A DNA stretch of 34,874 bases from an uncultured Clostridia bacterium (GCA_947628655.1 CANRAS010000022.1:1-34874), one strand, 5' to 3'. Positions 15,880 to 23,468 are shown, numbered from the stretch's first letter. Program-made: numbers and translations. The notes: generated by a model not told the origin, from the letters alone.

Positions 15880-16104
15880 TTATTCCTCGTCAAGCATTTT
15901 TAGAATTTCTTCATGTGTAACAAAATTGCCGTTTTTCAAATCTTCTTCTGCCTCTTTCATACTTTCGCGCTCGGCGGGCGTTACTTTAGTGAAGTCGGGA
16001 TCCCACGCCAAATATACGCGTCTTATCATTTCGTAAATCAAATTCCGCTCATTATCCGGCAATTGTTCAACCAATTCAATCATTTCTTTAGGGTCATATG
16101 ACAT
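15880..16104 (-). CDS. Probable antitoxin of a RelE-type module
   Basis: This 74-residue acidic protein reads MSYDPKEMIELVEQLPDNER at its start, then a DPDFTKVTPAERESM segment and EEDLKNGNFVTHEEIL at the C-terminus. The pattern of an N-terminal helical segment followed by an acidic tail is that of small antitoxins paired with RelE-type toxins. It lies 15 bp after the toxin gene on the same strand, an inverted (toxin-first) order. AAGGAG (16113-16118) gives it a strong ribosome site, unlike the toxin, which fits a need for antitoxin excess. Its exact family is uncertain; the assignment rests largely on the partner. Confidence 0.65.
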   Translation of the reverse strand: MSYDPKEMIELVEQLPDNERNLIYEMIRRVYLAWDPDFTKVTPAERESMKEAEEDLKNGNFVTHEEILKMLDEE

Positions 16105-16119
16105 AATAAACAGCTCCTT

Positions 16120-16377
16120 TCACTTGTAAACGTCTCCGCGCACGCCAATTTCAATTACCCAAACATACACACTTCCGTCGTCAAGGTATTGAAAAATAAC
16201 GCGGTATCTGCCTACTCTTAACCTTTTTCTGCCGTCAGAAAATCCATTTAAAGTTTTTATATCACCTCTGGGAGGATTTTCGGCTACTCCCTCTAAGGCT
16301 TTTGTGACAAGTCTCGCCACATCTTTTGGCAATCGTTTAAGGTCTTTTTGCGCTTTCTTTGAATACTCTATTCTCAT
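16120..16377 (-). CDS. RelE/ParE-superfamily toxin
   Basis: This 85-residue basic protein has the RelE fold signature: YSKKAQKDLKRLPKDVARLV near the N-terminus, LRVGRYRVIFQYLDDGSVYVWVIEIGVRGDVYK at the C-terminus (central R-x-G-x-Y-R-V-I-F and terminal RGDVYK). RelE toxins cleave mRNA in the ribosome; ParE relatives act on gyrase, and the RGDVYK ending favours RelE-like activity. It begins 6 bp after the degV stop codon and has no clear Shine-Dalgarno site, so translation probably depends on coupling to degV. It is followed by its antitoxin. Confidence 0.85.
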   Translation of the reverse strand: MRIEYSKKAQKDLKRLPKDVARLVTKALEGVAENPPRGDIKTLNGFSDGRKRLRVGRYRVIFQYLDDGSVYVWVIEIGVRGDVYK

Positions 16378-16383
16378 AGCGAA

Positions 16384-17256
16384 TTATTTTCTTTCTTCGC
16401 CGCGTATGAAAACAGCCAGCGTATTCGGACCCGCGTTACAACTAACCACAACGCCCATTTTCTCCACCATCGCGGGCGGGTAGCCGATTTTCTTGGTCAG
16501 TTTGTCGATGAACTCTTTGTCGAGTTCAGGGCGGGTCGTTGTGATTATAGAGTACGGGGTTTTCGGGGTCATACGCGCCGTAACATATTCTACTGCCGCG
16601 TCAATCGCCGCCTTTTCGCCGCGCGCTTTCTTTACGACTTCCGTTACTTCGTCATAAAGCGTGATAATCGGTTTCAGACCCATAAGTTCGCCTAAAAACG
16701 ACGCCGCCGCGGAAATTCTGCCCGATTTCTTCATATGGCGCAAATCAAAGCCGATAAGATACGCTTCAACGTGGCTTGCCCAATCTTCAAGATACTTGAC
16801 GACGCTTTCAACGCTCTGTCCCTCGGCTAACTTCTTGCACCCCTCAACGACCGCGTAGCCGTAACCTAAGGAGTAGTTTCTGCCGTCTACCACATACACT
16901 TTCAGTTCGGGGAGTTCGTCCTTGATGTTGTCGGCGGCTATTACTGCCTGCGCATACGTCTGCGAGCCGTGCGAGTCGATAACGTCAACGATTATCGAGC
17001 GCACTCCGTCCTCGTACAGTTCGCGGTACTTGTCCTCAAACTGTAACTGCGTTATCTGCGAATGTTTGGGTATTTCCTCGTTCTCTTTGAGGACTTTATA
17101 AAAATCCTCAATGTTGATTTCCTGTCTGTCAAGTTTTGTTTCGCCGTTATACGTCACGGCGAACGGCATAACAACGAGGTAATCTTTCCATTCGCTTTCC
17201 GCCTGCGCGGAAATGTCGCACCCGCTGTCCGTGATAATTCTTACGTCCTTGTTCAT
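16384..17256 (-). CDS. DegV-family fatty-acid-binding protein
   Basis: This 290-residue protein has the DegV fold. The fatty-acid-binding N-domain starts with RIITDSGCDISAQ and contains ITQLQFEDKYRELYEDG; the C-domain has LRHMKKSGRISAAASFLGELMGLKPII, the family signature in which R and S contact the lipid carboxylate. DegV/FakB proteins deliver fatty acids to the FakA kinase, making acyl-phosphate for phospholipid synthesis; fakA is not in the window. AAAGGA sits 8 bases before ATG 17256, making this the start although the frame is open upstream. It lies 25 bp after trmL and is probably co-transcribed. Confidence 0.9.
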   Translation of the reverse strand: MNKDVRIITDSGCDISAQAESEWKDYLVVMPFAVTYNGETKLDRQEINIEDFYKVLKENEEIPKHSQITQLQFEDKYRELYEDGVRSIIVDVIDSHGSQTYAQAVIAADNIKDELPELKVYVVDGRNYSLGYGYAVVEGCKKLAEGQSVESVVKYLEDWASHVEAYLIGFDLRHMKKSGRISAAASFLGELMGLKPIITLYDEVTEVVKKARGEKAAIDAAVEYVTARMTPKTPYSIITTTRPELDKEFIDKLTKKIGYPPAMVEKMGVVVSCNAGPNTLAVFIRGEERK

Positions 17257-17281
17257 AGTTTTTGTCCTTTCGTTTATATTA

Positions 17282-17788
17282 TTAATCTTCGGCTTTTGAC
17301 CAGTCAAATTGTGTGAGATTTCCGAAGTTTTGAAGTTCGGGGAAATTCCATTGCCTTAATACTTCATACGCCGCGATTGCAACGCTGTTCGAGAGGTTAA
17401 GACTGCGCCTGTTCGGTATCATCGGTATTCTTACGCACTCGCTCTTGTGTTCAAACAGCAGGCTTTCGGGCAGTCCCTTGTCCTCTCTGCCGAACACGAT
17501 AAAGCATTTGTCGGGGTATTCGGCTTGCGTATAAGTATTTTGCGCCTTTGTCGTGAAAAACCTGTAAACGCCGTCGGTTTTCTTAAAAAAGTCCTCAAAG
17601 CCGTCATAATAAGTGATGTCGAGATAACTCCAGTAATCCAGCCCCGCGCGTTTCAGGTGCTTGTCATCGGGAGTGAACCCCATAGGCTTTATTAAATGCA
17701 GCCGAGCGCCCGTCACGGCGCAAGTCCGCGCGACATTCCCCGTGTTCTGCGGAATTTGAGGCTCGGCGAGGACAATATTCAATTGCAC
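17282..17788 (-). CDS. trmL: tRNA (cytidine(34)-2'-O)-methyltransferase TrmL
   Basis: This 168-residue SPOUT-class methyltransferase modifies the wobble ribose of tRNA-Leu isoacceptors using SAM. It begins with the family pattern LNIVLAEPQIPQNTGNVART. The knot-forming SAM motifs are FGREDKGLP (about 98-106) and IPMIPNRRSLNLSNSVAIAAYE (about 121-142). Length matches the single-domain TrmL. GTG 17788 is the likely start, giving MQLNIVLAEP as in relatives, with GGGGTGG 5 bases upstream; an in-frame GTG at 17797 lies inside that ribosome site. Its promoter (17808-17836) probably serves trmL, degV and the toxin-antitoxin pair. Confidence 0.93.
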   Translation of the reverse strand: MQLNIVLAEPQIPQNTGNVARTCAVTGARLHLIKPMGFTPDDKHLKRAGLDYWSYLDITYYDGFEDFFKKTDGVYRFFTTKAQNTYTQAEYPDKCFIVFGREDKGLPESLLFEHKSECVRIPMIPNRRSLNLSNSVAIAAYEVLRQWNFPELQNFGNLTQFDWSKAED

Positions 17789-17807
17789 ATAAACCACCCC
17801 AACTTAT

Positions 17808-17836
17808 AGTATAGCACACTTTTATTGATTTGTAAA
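17808..17836 (-). promoter_or_regulatory. Promoter of the trmL-degV-toxin-antitoxin operon
   Basis: On the minus strand TTTACA (17836-17831) and TATACT (17813-17808) are separated by 17 bp, just upstream of the trmL ribosome site. Confidence 0.7.
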
Positions 17837-17952
17837 GCACTTTTCCCAAAAAAAGGTGGATTATTGGTTTAAGGCGGAACGGCTGGAGGATAGAGGTGGT
17901 TATTCCCGCTATACGGGAATAACCGGAGGACAGAGGCTGGATTTCAAAGTGT

Positions 17953-18280
17953 CCGCTCTCGCGGGCGATTAGATTGTCCTTCTAGTAGCTAGAGATTAGA
18001 GGCTAGTAGCTAGTTTAGGTGTCCGCCTACGGCGGACGGATTAGATTGTCCTTGGGTCGGAACGCCCTGACAACGTGGTGAGGTCTGGCGTTGCTCAATT
18101 CAAGCGCCCCGCGCTCTTATCCTGCGTTAGCCTGCCGTTCCGCGTATTAACGCGCCTGCGCCGCCATATACGTGCCTTTGCCCGTACGCCCGCAATTCGC
18201 CTGCGGCGAATTAACGGCGCTGTCGCGCCGTTGTTTTGCGCTCCGCGCAAAACGCGGGCTGCATAACACAACGCCCCGCC
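17953..18280. repeat. 328-bp perfect repeat, copy 2
   Basis: It is identical to 8815-9142. Here the block continues into an intact right end with a terminal inverted repeat, so this copy looks complete and the other one truncated or overwritten on its right side. Confidence 0.93.
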
Positions 18281-18336
18281 GACGGCGGGGCGTATTAAAC
18301 CAAAGACAATCTAATCCGTCCGCCGTAGGCGGACAC
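18019..18336. mobile_element. Candidate MITE-like element with 32-bp terminal inverted repeats
   Basis: Positions 18019-18050 and 18305-18336 are perfect inverted complements of 32 bp; each contains a GTCCGCC/GGCGGAC tip hairpin followed inward by GGATTAGATTGTC. Between them lie a linker, the cloverleaf (18188-18259) and a CCCCGCC/GGCGGGG hairpin. The unit is about 318 bp and has no transposase, which suggests a non-autonomous element. No convincing target-site duplication was seen, so mobility is inferred from copy number and terminal symmetry only. Confidence 0.55.
18188..18259 (-). repeat. Cloverleaf repeat, copy F
   Basis: It is identical to copy C: GCCCGC (18188-18193) pairs with GCGGGC (18254-18259) around three hairpins. 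Confidence 0.85.
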
Positions 18337-18381
18337 AATTACTATGCACTATTAACTATTAACTATAAACTGCGGAAAGCG

Positions 18382-18969
18382 CTACCCCTCGTTCGCAATT
18401 TCTTCTATAATTCCTCGTATATCATCAACTCCCTCTCCCGTTTCAGCGGAGAACTCAATTATCGTAATATCCTCGGCGCACGGCAGTTCTTTAAGCAATG
18501 CGGTACGGCGTTCGGCGCGCTGATTTTTCGTCAGCTTGTCAGCCTTTGTAAGCACCACGACAAACGGAAACCCGCCGTCTATGAAATAATTCACCATAGC
18601 GAGGTCGTCGGCGGTCGGCGGGTGACGGAAGTCTATTAGCTGAAATATCAGCGAAAGTTCCCGCTGTGACGCGAGATAACCGCCGATAAGCCTGTTCCAG
18701 CCCGCTTTTTCCGCTTTAGAAACCTTTGCGTAGCCGTAGCCGGGGAGGTCGACTATGTGGATATTTTCGAGTTCAAAGAAGTTTATTGTCGCGGTTTTCC
18801 CCGGAGTAGCCGACACCCGCGCGAGGTTTTTACGGTTGAATATCTTGTTGATAAGCGAACTTTTCCCGACGTTGGAGCGCCCCGAAAACGCAATTTCGGC
18901 GCAGGTACTTTGCGGGATTTGCTCGAATTTCCCGTAGGAAGTGAGGAATTTCGCGTTGTTGTAATTCAT
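18382..18969 (-). CDS. engB: Ribosome biogenesis GTPase EngB (YsxC/YihA)
   Basis: This 195-residue TRAFAC-class GTPase is needed for assembly of the 50S ribosomal subunit. The G motifs are complete: G1 GRSNVGKS (30-37), G2 threonine in ATPGKTATINFF, G3 DLPGYG (74-79), G4 TKAD (141-144) and G5 FSAETGEG. The length is typical. It lies downstream of lon on the same strand, the conserved lonA-ysxC arrangement of Firmicutes. The gap from lon (18970-19102) carries two hairpins, so partial termination between the genes is possible. Confidence 0.95.
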   Translation of the reverse strand: MNYNNAKFLTSYGKFEQIPQSTCAEIAFSGRSNVGKSSLINKIFNRKNLARVSATPGKTATINFFELENIHIVDLPGYGYAKVSKAEKAGWNRLIGGYLASQRELSLIFQLIDFRHPPTADDLAMVNYFIDGGFPFVVVLTKADKLTKNQRAERRTALLKELPCAEDITIIEFSAETGEGVDDIRGIIEEIANEG

Positions 18970-18984
18970 ATATAATACCTTTCA

Positions 18985-19102
18985 ATGGTTGAGAAACATT
19001 TCCCCGCCTACGGCGGGGAGATGCTAAAGGATAATTTTGCACTAATCGCAAGTGAGTTTTTTGGAGTATTTCCTCGTCTACGACGGGAAATACTTAGAAT
19101 TT
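18985..19102. repeat. Two GC hairpins between lon and engB
   Basis: CCCCGCC/GGCGGGG at about 19001-19018 and a CTCGTC/GACGGG-type hairpin at about 19072-19089 flank an AT-rich centre. They could act as partial terminators or processing sites between the two genes. No coding potential is seen. Confidence 0.5.
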
Positions 19103-21505
19103 TTACACCAAAATCGTCTTGCGCACTCTTTCCGTTTTCTTGCGTATTGCCTTGCCTTGCGGTTCGTCTGCTTTGTCTTTGGCTAGCGTGCAGTTATCGC
19201 GGACTAGCGCGGTTTCAAGCACCGTTTGAATGTTTTCGGCGGGTACAAAGCGGATATGCTCCTTTACCTTTTCGTCCACTTCCTCAAGGTCGGGAACGTT
19301 GTCCTGCGGTATACATACGGTTTTAATTCCCGCGCGGTACGCCGCCATGGATTTCTCTTTCAAACCGCCTATCGGGAGGACTTTCCCGCGCAGGGTAATT
19401 TCCCCCGTCATCGCCACATCACGGCGAACGGGCATACCCGAAAGCGCCGATACAAGCGCGGTCGTCAGCGTAACGCCCGCAGACGGTCCGTCTTTCGGAA
19501 CCGCTCCCTCAGGCGCGTTGATGTGAATGTCCTTGTCCTTGTAGAAATCGGGGTCGATGTTGTAGTCTTTCGCTAGTGAACGTGTAAGCGACACCGCGAT
19601 TTTCGCGGACTCTTTCATCACATCGCCGAGTTGTCCCGTAAACTCCGTCTTGCCCGTGCCGTCAAGCACGAGAACTTCGAGCGGAAGCATTGTCCCGCCG
19701 ACGGAAGTCCACGCAAGACCGTTTACAAGACCCACTTCGTCGCCCTTTTCGAGAACTTCGGGCTTGTATTTTCTAACGCCTAAGAACTTCTCGATGTTTT
19801 CATCGGTAACTTTAACTTCATTTTCCCCCGACACGAGCATTTTCGCGGCTTTTCGGCAGATTTCGCAAATGCGCCGTTCAAGTTTTCTAACGCCTGCCTC
19901 GCGGGTGTAGAAGTCGATTATCGAGTACAAAGCCTTGTCGTTGATTTTCAGAACCTTAGAGCTTTCGCCGTTTTTCTTCAGCTGTTTCGGCACTAAATGC
20001 TTTTTCGCAATGTTGAACTTCTCCTCGCGCGTATAGCTTGAAAGTTCAATAACTTCCATTCTGTCAAGCAGCGGCGCGGGAATGGTAGAAATATCGTTCG
20101 CGGTCGTGATAAACAGCACTTCGCTCAAATCAATCGGAACTTCGAGGTAGTTATCGACAAACGCGTTGTTTTGCTCCGCGTCAAGCACTTCGAGCATTGC
20201 AGACGACGGGTCGCCTTTGTAGTCGCTCCCCATTTTGTCGATTTCATCAAGCAGAATAACGGGGTTTATGCTCTTTGCCTGCGTAAGCGCTTTGACTATA
20301 CGCCCCGGCATTGCGCCGACATAGGTTTTTCTATGCCCGCGGATTTCAGCCTCGTCATGTACGCCGCCGAGCGAAATTCTCGCGTACTTTCTGCCGAGCG
20401 CGTCGGCAATCGAATGACCGATTGACGTTTTGCCGACTCCGGGAGGTCCGTAAAGGCAGATTATCTGCCCCTTGACGTCGGGAGCGAGCGCCCGCACGGA
20501 CAGCAATTCCAAAATACGTTCTTTTACTTTCTGCAAGCCGTAGTGGTCGCGGTCGAGTTTTTTCTCCGCCTGCTCTATGTTCAGCTTGTCTTTCGTGCGC
20601 TTGTTCCACGGCACGGCAAGCACGGTGTCAAGATAAGTGCGAAGTACCGCCGATTCCTGCGACGAACCCGACATACGGCGCAGTTTTTCCGCCTCTTTTA
20701 CCAGCCGTTCCTCTGTGCTTTCGGGGAGTTTCAGCGCTTTTATTTTCTCTATGTATTCGTCACATTCCTCCGTGGGGTCGTCGCCGTCGCCCAACTGTCT
20801 TGATATTGCCCGCATTTGTTCGCGCAGGTAATAATCGCGCTGGTTCTTGTCGATACTCTCGCGCACTTGGTCTTGTATCTCGATTTCCGTCATCATTATT
20901 TCTATTTCGTTTTCAATCATAGAAATAAGACGCTTAATTCTCTGTAAAATGCCGTTTGTTTCAAGGAGCGTTTGTTTATCCTCGACTTTCAGAGCAATAT
21001 TAAACACGACTTTATCAAAAAGTCTTGCGCAGTCCTCTTCGGTAATTATGCTTTCATATAAATCCTTCGGCATTTTCGGGGAAATCTGCGCATACGCCTC
21101 GAACGCCTCTTTCAGCGCGCGCTTAGCCGCCGTTTGAGTTGACGGTGCAAGCGCGGTATCGCGGTAATCGTAGCGTTTTAACTCGTATCTTATGTAACTT
21201 CCGCTGAAATAGCCTTTTATTGCTTTAGCGCGGTAACGTCCCTCTACAAGTACGCGCGTTGTGCCGTCGGGAGTGGTGAGCAGCTGTTTTATCACGCCCA
21301 CAACGCCGACGCTGTAAACGTCGTTTTCTGTCGGGGAATTTACCGCCGCGTCGCGCTGAGCGACAAGGAAAATCTCTCCGTTGTCCTTTGCCGCCGCTTT
21401 AAGCGCGCTGACAGAGCGTTCGCGTCCTACGTCGAAATGTAATACCATAGATGGGAAAACCACCAGCCCACGAAGTGAGATAGCGGGAAGAAACAAATTT
21501 TTCAT
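19103..21505 (-). CDS. lon: ATP-dependent protease Lon
   Basis: This 800-residue cytosolic hexamer degrades misfolded and regulatory proteins. It has an N-terminal substrate domain (LPAISLRGLVVFPSMVLHFDVGRERS), a coiled linker (about 170-330) and an AAA+ module with Walker A GPPGVGKT (353-360) and Walker B VILLDEID (416-423). The C-terminal protease domain has the catalytic serine in KDGPSAGVT (Ser675) and lysine in GGLKEKSMA (Lys718). Length matches bacterial LonA. ATG 21505, with AAAGGG 8 bases upstream, is preferred over the longer open frame. The promoter is at 21551-21579. It is followed by engB as in other Firmicutes. Confidence 0.96.
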   Translation of the reverse strand: MKNLFLPAISLRGLVVFPSMVLHFDVGRERSVSALKAAAKDNGEIFLVAQRDAAVNSPTENDVYSVGVVGVIKQLLTTPDGTTRVLVEGRYRAKAIKGYFSGSYIRYELKRYDYRDTALAPSTQTAAKRALKEAFEAYAQISPKMPKDLYESIITEEDCARLFDKVVFNIALKVEDKQTLLETNGILQRIKRLISMIENEIEIMMTEIEIQDQVRESIDKNQRDYYLREQMRAISRQLGDGDDPTEECDEYIEKIKALKLPESTEERLVKEAEKLRRMSGSSQESAVLRTYLDTVLAVPWNKRTKDKLNIEQAEKKLDRDHYGLQKVKERILELLSVRALAPDVKGQIICLYGPPGVGKTSIGHSIADALGRKYARISLGGVHDEAEIRGHRKTYVGAMPGRIVKALTQAKSINPVILLDEIDKMGSDYKGDPSSAMLEVLDAEQNNAFVDNYLEVPIDLSEVLFITTANDISTIPAPLLDRMEVIELSSYTREEKFNIAKKHLVPKQLKKNGESSKVLKINDKALYSIIDFYTREAGVRKLERRICEICRKAAKMLVSGENEVKVTDENIEKFLGVRKYKPEVLEKGDEVGLVNGLAWTSVGGTMLPLEVLVLDGTGKTEFTGQLGDVMKESAKIAVSLTRSLAKDYNIDPDFYKDKDIHINAPEGAVPKDGPSAGVTLTTALVSALSGMPVRRDVAMTGEITLRGKVLPIGGLKEKSMAAYRAGIKTVCIPQDNVPDLEEVDEKVKEHIRFVPAENIQTVLETALVRDNCTLAKDKADEPQGKAIRKKTERVRKTILV

Positions 21506-21550
21506 AAATAACACCCTTTCCTGGAGCCGTGTATTATAAACACTTATTCT

Positions 21551-21579
21551 ATTATACAACACTTTGCTGAAATTTTCAA
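21551..21579 (-). promoter_or_regulatory. lon promoter
   Basis: On the minus strand TTGAAA (21579-21574) and TATAAT (21556-21551) are separated by 17 bp, about 46 bp before the lon start. No CIRCE or CtsR-type heat-shock operator was recognised next to it. Confidence 0.7.
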
Positions 21580-21715
21580 GTACTAATTTTAGGCAGATGT
21601 TTAGAGAATAGTTGTTAAACGTCCCCTACGCGCACATATTGGATTTTCTTGAAGTTTTTTGCGTTGACACACTAGGATTACAATTTCCCCGCCTACGGCG
21701 GGGAAACAGCAACCC

Positions 21716-21997
21716 TTATTTCTTAAATACGTCTGAATGTGAACCCGTATTAACCAGCGTTAAAGTGATTGTGTCATTTTCAATCAAATAAACAAGAAGC
21801 CAGTCGGGTTTTATATGACATTCGCGATAGCCGGCGTAATTTCCCGACAAAACATGGTCTTTGTACTTCGCGTCGAGTTTTTTGCCTTGTCGGAGCATAT
21901 CAATCACTTTGTCTAATGCTGAAATATCATATCCGCGTTTCTGTATCAGTTTATAGCTTTTCTTAAACGAACTGGTGTATTTAACGTCATATATCAT
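21716..21997 (-). CDS. YafQ-family mRNA interferase toxin
   Basis: This 93-residue RelE-superfamily toxin is of the YafQ subtype: YTSSFKKSYKLIQKRGYD near the start, then HVLSGNYAGYRECHIKPDWLLVYLI, the segment bearing the catalytic and ribosome-contact histidines, and a C-terminal TGSHSDVFKK. YafQ cleaves mRNA on the ribosome during translation. Its start overlaps the antitoxin stop by 4 bp, and the antitoxin-first order is conventional. The segment immediately downstream (21660-21715) contains a CCCCGCC/GGCGGGG hairpin that may terminate the operon. Confidence 0.92.
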   Translation of the reverse strand: MIYDVKYTSSFKKSYKLIQKRGYDISALDKVIDMLRQGKKLDAKYKDHVLSGNYAGYRECHIKPDWLLVYLIENDTITLTLVNTGSHSDVFKK

Positions 21998-22266
21998 TCG
22001 TTCAGAGCCTTCTTTAAATCTTCCATGTTGTCGTATCCCTTGACATTAGGGTCGCGGGAAATTCGTTTTGCCTCACGCATCGCCTCCAAGGTTTCCTCGC
22101 CCAGCGGCGGGAGTTCGACTTTAAAGGGCAGTCCGCCGTGAATAACACATTGGTGCAAAAACAAATTTACTGCGGACGACATATCAAGTCCAAGGTCTGC
22201 GAAAAGCGCTGTAGCCTCAGCCTTAATATCCGTATCAATACGAACCTGCGTAGGTGTTGTTGCCAT
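21994..22266 (-). CDS. RelB/DinJ-family antitoxin
   Basis: This 90-residue protein has a ribbon-helix-helix DNA-binding N-terminus (TPTQVRIDTDIKAEATALFADLGLDMSSAVNLFL) and a flexible toxin-neutralising C-terminus ending EDLKKALNE. DinJ-like antitoxins bind YafQ and repress their own promoter. ATG 22266 is chosen because AAGGAG lies 8 bases upstream; eight further in-frame codons upstream lack a site. The promoter at 22295-22323 is fully consensus. Confidence 0.92.
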   Translation of the reverse strand: MATTPTQVRIDTDIKAEATALFADLGLDMSSAVNLFLHQCVIHGGLPFKVELPPLGEETLEAMREAKRISRDPNVKGYDNMEDLKKALNE

Positions 22267-22294
22267 AATATCATCTCCTTTCGGCTGCACTTAT

Positions 22295-22323
22295 ATTATA
22301 CACCATTTGGTTTACGTTGTCAA
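22295..22323 (-). promoter_or_regulatory. Consensus promoter of the second toxin-antitoxin operon
   Basis: On the minus strand TTGACA (22323-22318) and TATAAT (22300-22295) are 17 bp apart, a perfect sigma-A promoter. Such strength implies tight repression, presumably by the antitoxin-toxin complex. Confidence 0.8.
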
Positions 22324-22339
22324 GTAGTTGTTAGATATT

Positions 22340-22486
22340 AGTTTTAGTGTGCGTTGCAGGCGCGTAATGCCCCAAAGACAATCTTTCCTGTCCCCCGCAG
22401 GGGGACGCCAAAACTAACTACCAGAGGGTTATCCGCATAGCGGATAACCCGGCTATTCTCTAGCTACTACACGCGCTGCTCGCGCT
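22340..22486. repeat. Repeat block upstream of the second toxin-antitoxin module
   Basis: CCCAAAGACAATCTTTCC, a GTCCCCC/GGGGGAC tip hairpin (about 22390-22406), an 11-bp GGGTTATCCGC/GCGGATAACCC hairpin (22426-22450) and a CTATTCTCTAGCTACTAC string are present. The T/A changes in the second hairpin stem relative to GTAATCCGC copies are compensated on the other arm. Confidence 0.72.
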
Positions 22487-22488
22487 CT

Positions 22489-23241
22489 TTAATTTCTGAA
22501 TATCAAAGAGAACAGCCCGTAAATCAAAGGAACGTGCAGTATGTAAATCCACAGCGTAGCGCGTCCGACCGCGCCTAGCCACCTTGCGTGCGAATTGTAG
22601 AACATTTTCGGGGCGGAGCCGTTTTTGAACCAGTATCCTGCAAAACTCCCCGCGAGAAATACGAAAAACCACGGCATAAGCGGGAAATAGTCGGAATAAA
22701 AGTACTCGTAGGGAAGTATCCCCAGCGGATACAGAACTCCGACTTCGTGCGCCGCCGCAGGGAACTCCCACTTGAACGCGCCGCCAAATCCGAGAAACCC
22801 GTTCGGAGCGTTCCAGGTAAGCGCGGCAAACACCGCCGACAAAGCAAATCCGACAACGGCGGGTATTTTTTCCAATCCCCGTGAAAACAGTCCGTAAATC
22901 ATCATCGAAACGCCGAGCATATGCAGTATGCCGAACACTATCTGCGACGAGAAAAACGGCACTATAAACGTTATCACCATACCGAGCAGAAAGCATTTCG
23001 CGCCGCGCCTTACATTGTCGTGCGAATATCGGCACATTATCCCCGATATGAAAATAAACGCTCCCGCGAAAATATCGCGTATTATGTTAAACCAGTCGTC
23101 AAAGAATATCGGCACGTTTACGCCGAATTCGTATTTCAAGCTAAACATCGCGTGGTACACTACCATACACAAAATCGCGAAACCGCGTATTTCGTCGAGC
23201 ATATAAACGCGCCCGCTTTTTCCCGCGCTTTTCTCAGCCAT
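22489..23241 (-). CDS. Heparan-alpha-glucosaminide N-acetyltransferase-like membrane protein (DUF1624)
   Basis: This 250-residue protein has about seven membrane helices. It starts with the family signature RVYMLDEIRGFAILCMVVYHAMFS, followed by FIFISGIMCRYS and a C-terminal LGAVGRATLWIYILHVPLIYGL. Members resemble the membrane acetyltransferase domain of HGSNAT and the acyltransferase-3 proteins, which move acyl groups across the membrane to sugars. The bacterial substrate is unknown; a cell-envelope glycan is a reasonable guess. AGGGG lies upstream of ATG 23241 and a promoter at 23273-23301. It is monocistronic. Confidence 0.8.
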   Translation of the reverse strand: MAEKSAGKSGRVYMLDEIRGFAILCMVVYHAMFSLKYEFGVNVPIFFDDWFNIIRDIFAGAFIFISGIMCRYSHDNVRRGAKCFLLGMVITFIVPFFSSQIVFGILHMLGVSMMIYGLFSRGLEKIPAVVGFALSAVFAALTWNAPNGFLGFGGAFKWEFPAAAHEVGVLYPLGILPYEYFYSDYFPLMPWFFVFLAGSFAGYWFKNGSAPKMFYNSHARWLGAVGRATLWIYILHVPLIYGLFSLIFRN

Positions 23242-23272
23242 TTCCCAAAACCCCTTTCAGAACTTACTTTAC

Positions 23273-23301
23273 ATTATATCACAATTAAATAAAAAATACA
23301 A
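23273..23301 (-). promoter_or_regulatory. Promoter of the DUF1624 gene
   Basis: On the minus strand TTGTAT (23301-23296) and TATAAT (23278-23273) are separated by 17 bp. Confidence 0.5.
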
Positions 23302-23348
23302 CCGTTTTTTCAACAACACGATTTTTTGGAAAAATACACTTTTCCCAC

Positions 23349-23377
23349 TTGAAAAGTACAAATATTTGTGTTATACT
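23349..23377 (+). promoter_or_regulatory. dusB promoter
   Basis: TTGAAA (23349-23354) and TATACT (23372-23377) are separated by 17 bp, about 90 bp before the dusB start. A TTACTTCTTATCTCTAACC repeat string lies in the leader. Confidence 0.65.
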
Positions 23378-23468
23378 GTAAATTGGGGTTATAGGTAGCG
23401 TTTGCTTACTTCTTATCTCTAACCTCTTATTTCTAACAGCTTACTTCTTAAAAGAAAAGGCATAATTT

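Larger units (their letters stand above)
17789..18381. repeat. Gap with trmL promoter and a complete repeat element
   Basis: After the trmL promoter (17808-17836) come a GGTTATTCCCG/CGGGAATAACC hairpin (17898-17924), the 328-bp duplicated block (17953-18280), a CGCCCCGCC hairpin (about 18272-18292), CCAAAGACAATCT with the right terminal repeat, and an AACTATTAACTATAAACTGCGG string. Open frames here lie on repeat DNA. No gene is called. Confidence 0.78.

Noticed and set aside
22460-23035. 191-residue open frame overlapping the DUF1624 gene
   Set aside because: It is Arg/Ser-rich and out of frame with a clear membrane protein on the same strand that has its own start site and promoter.
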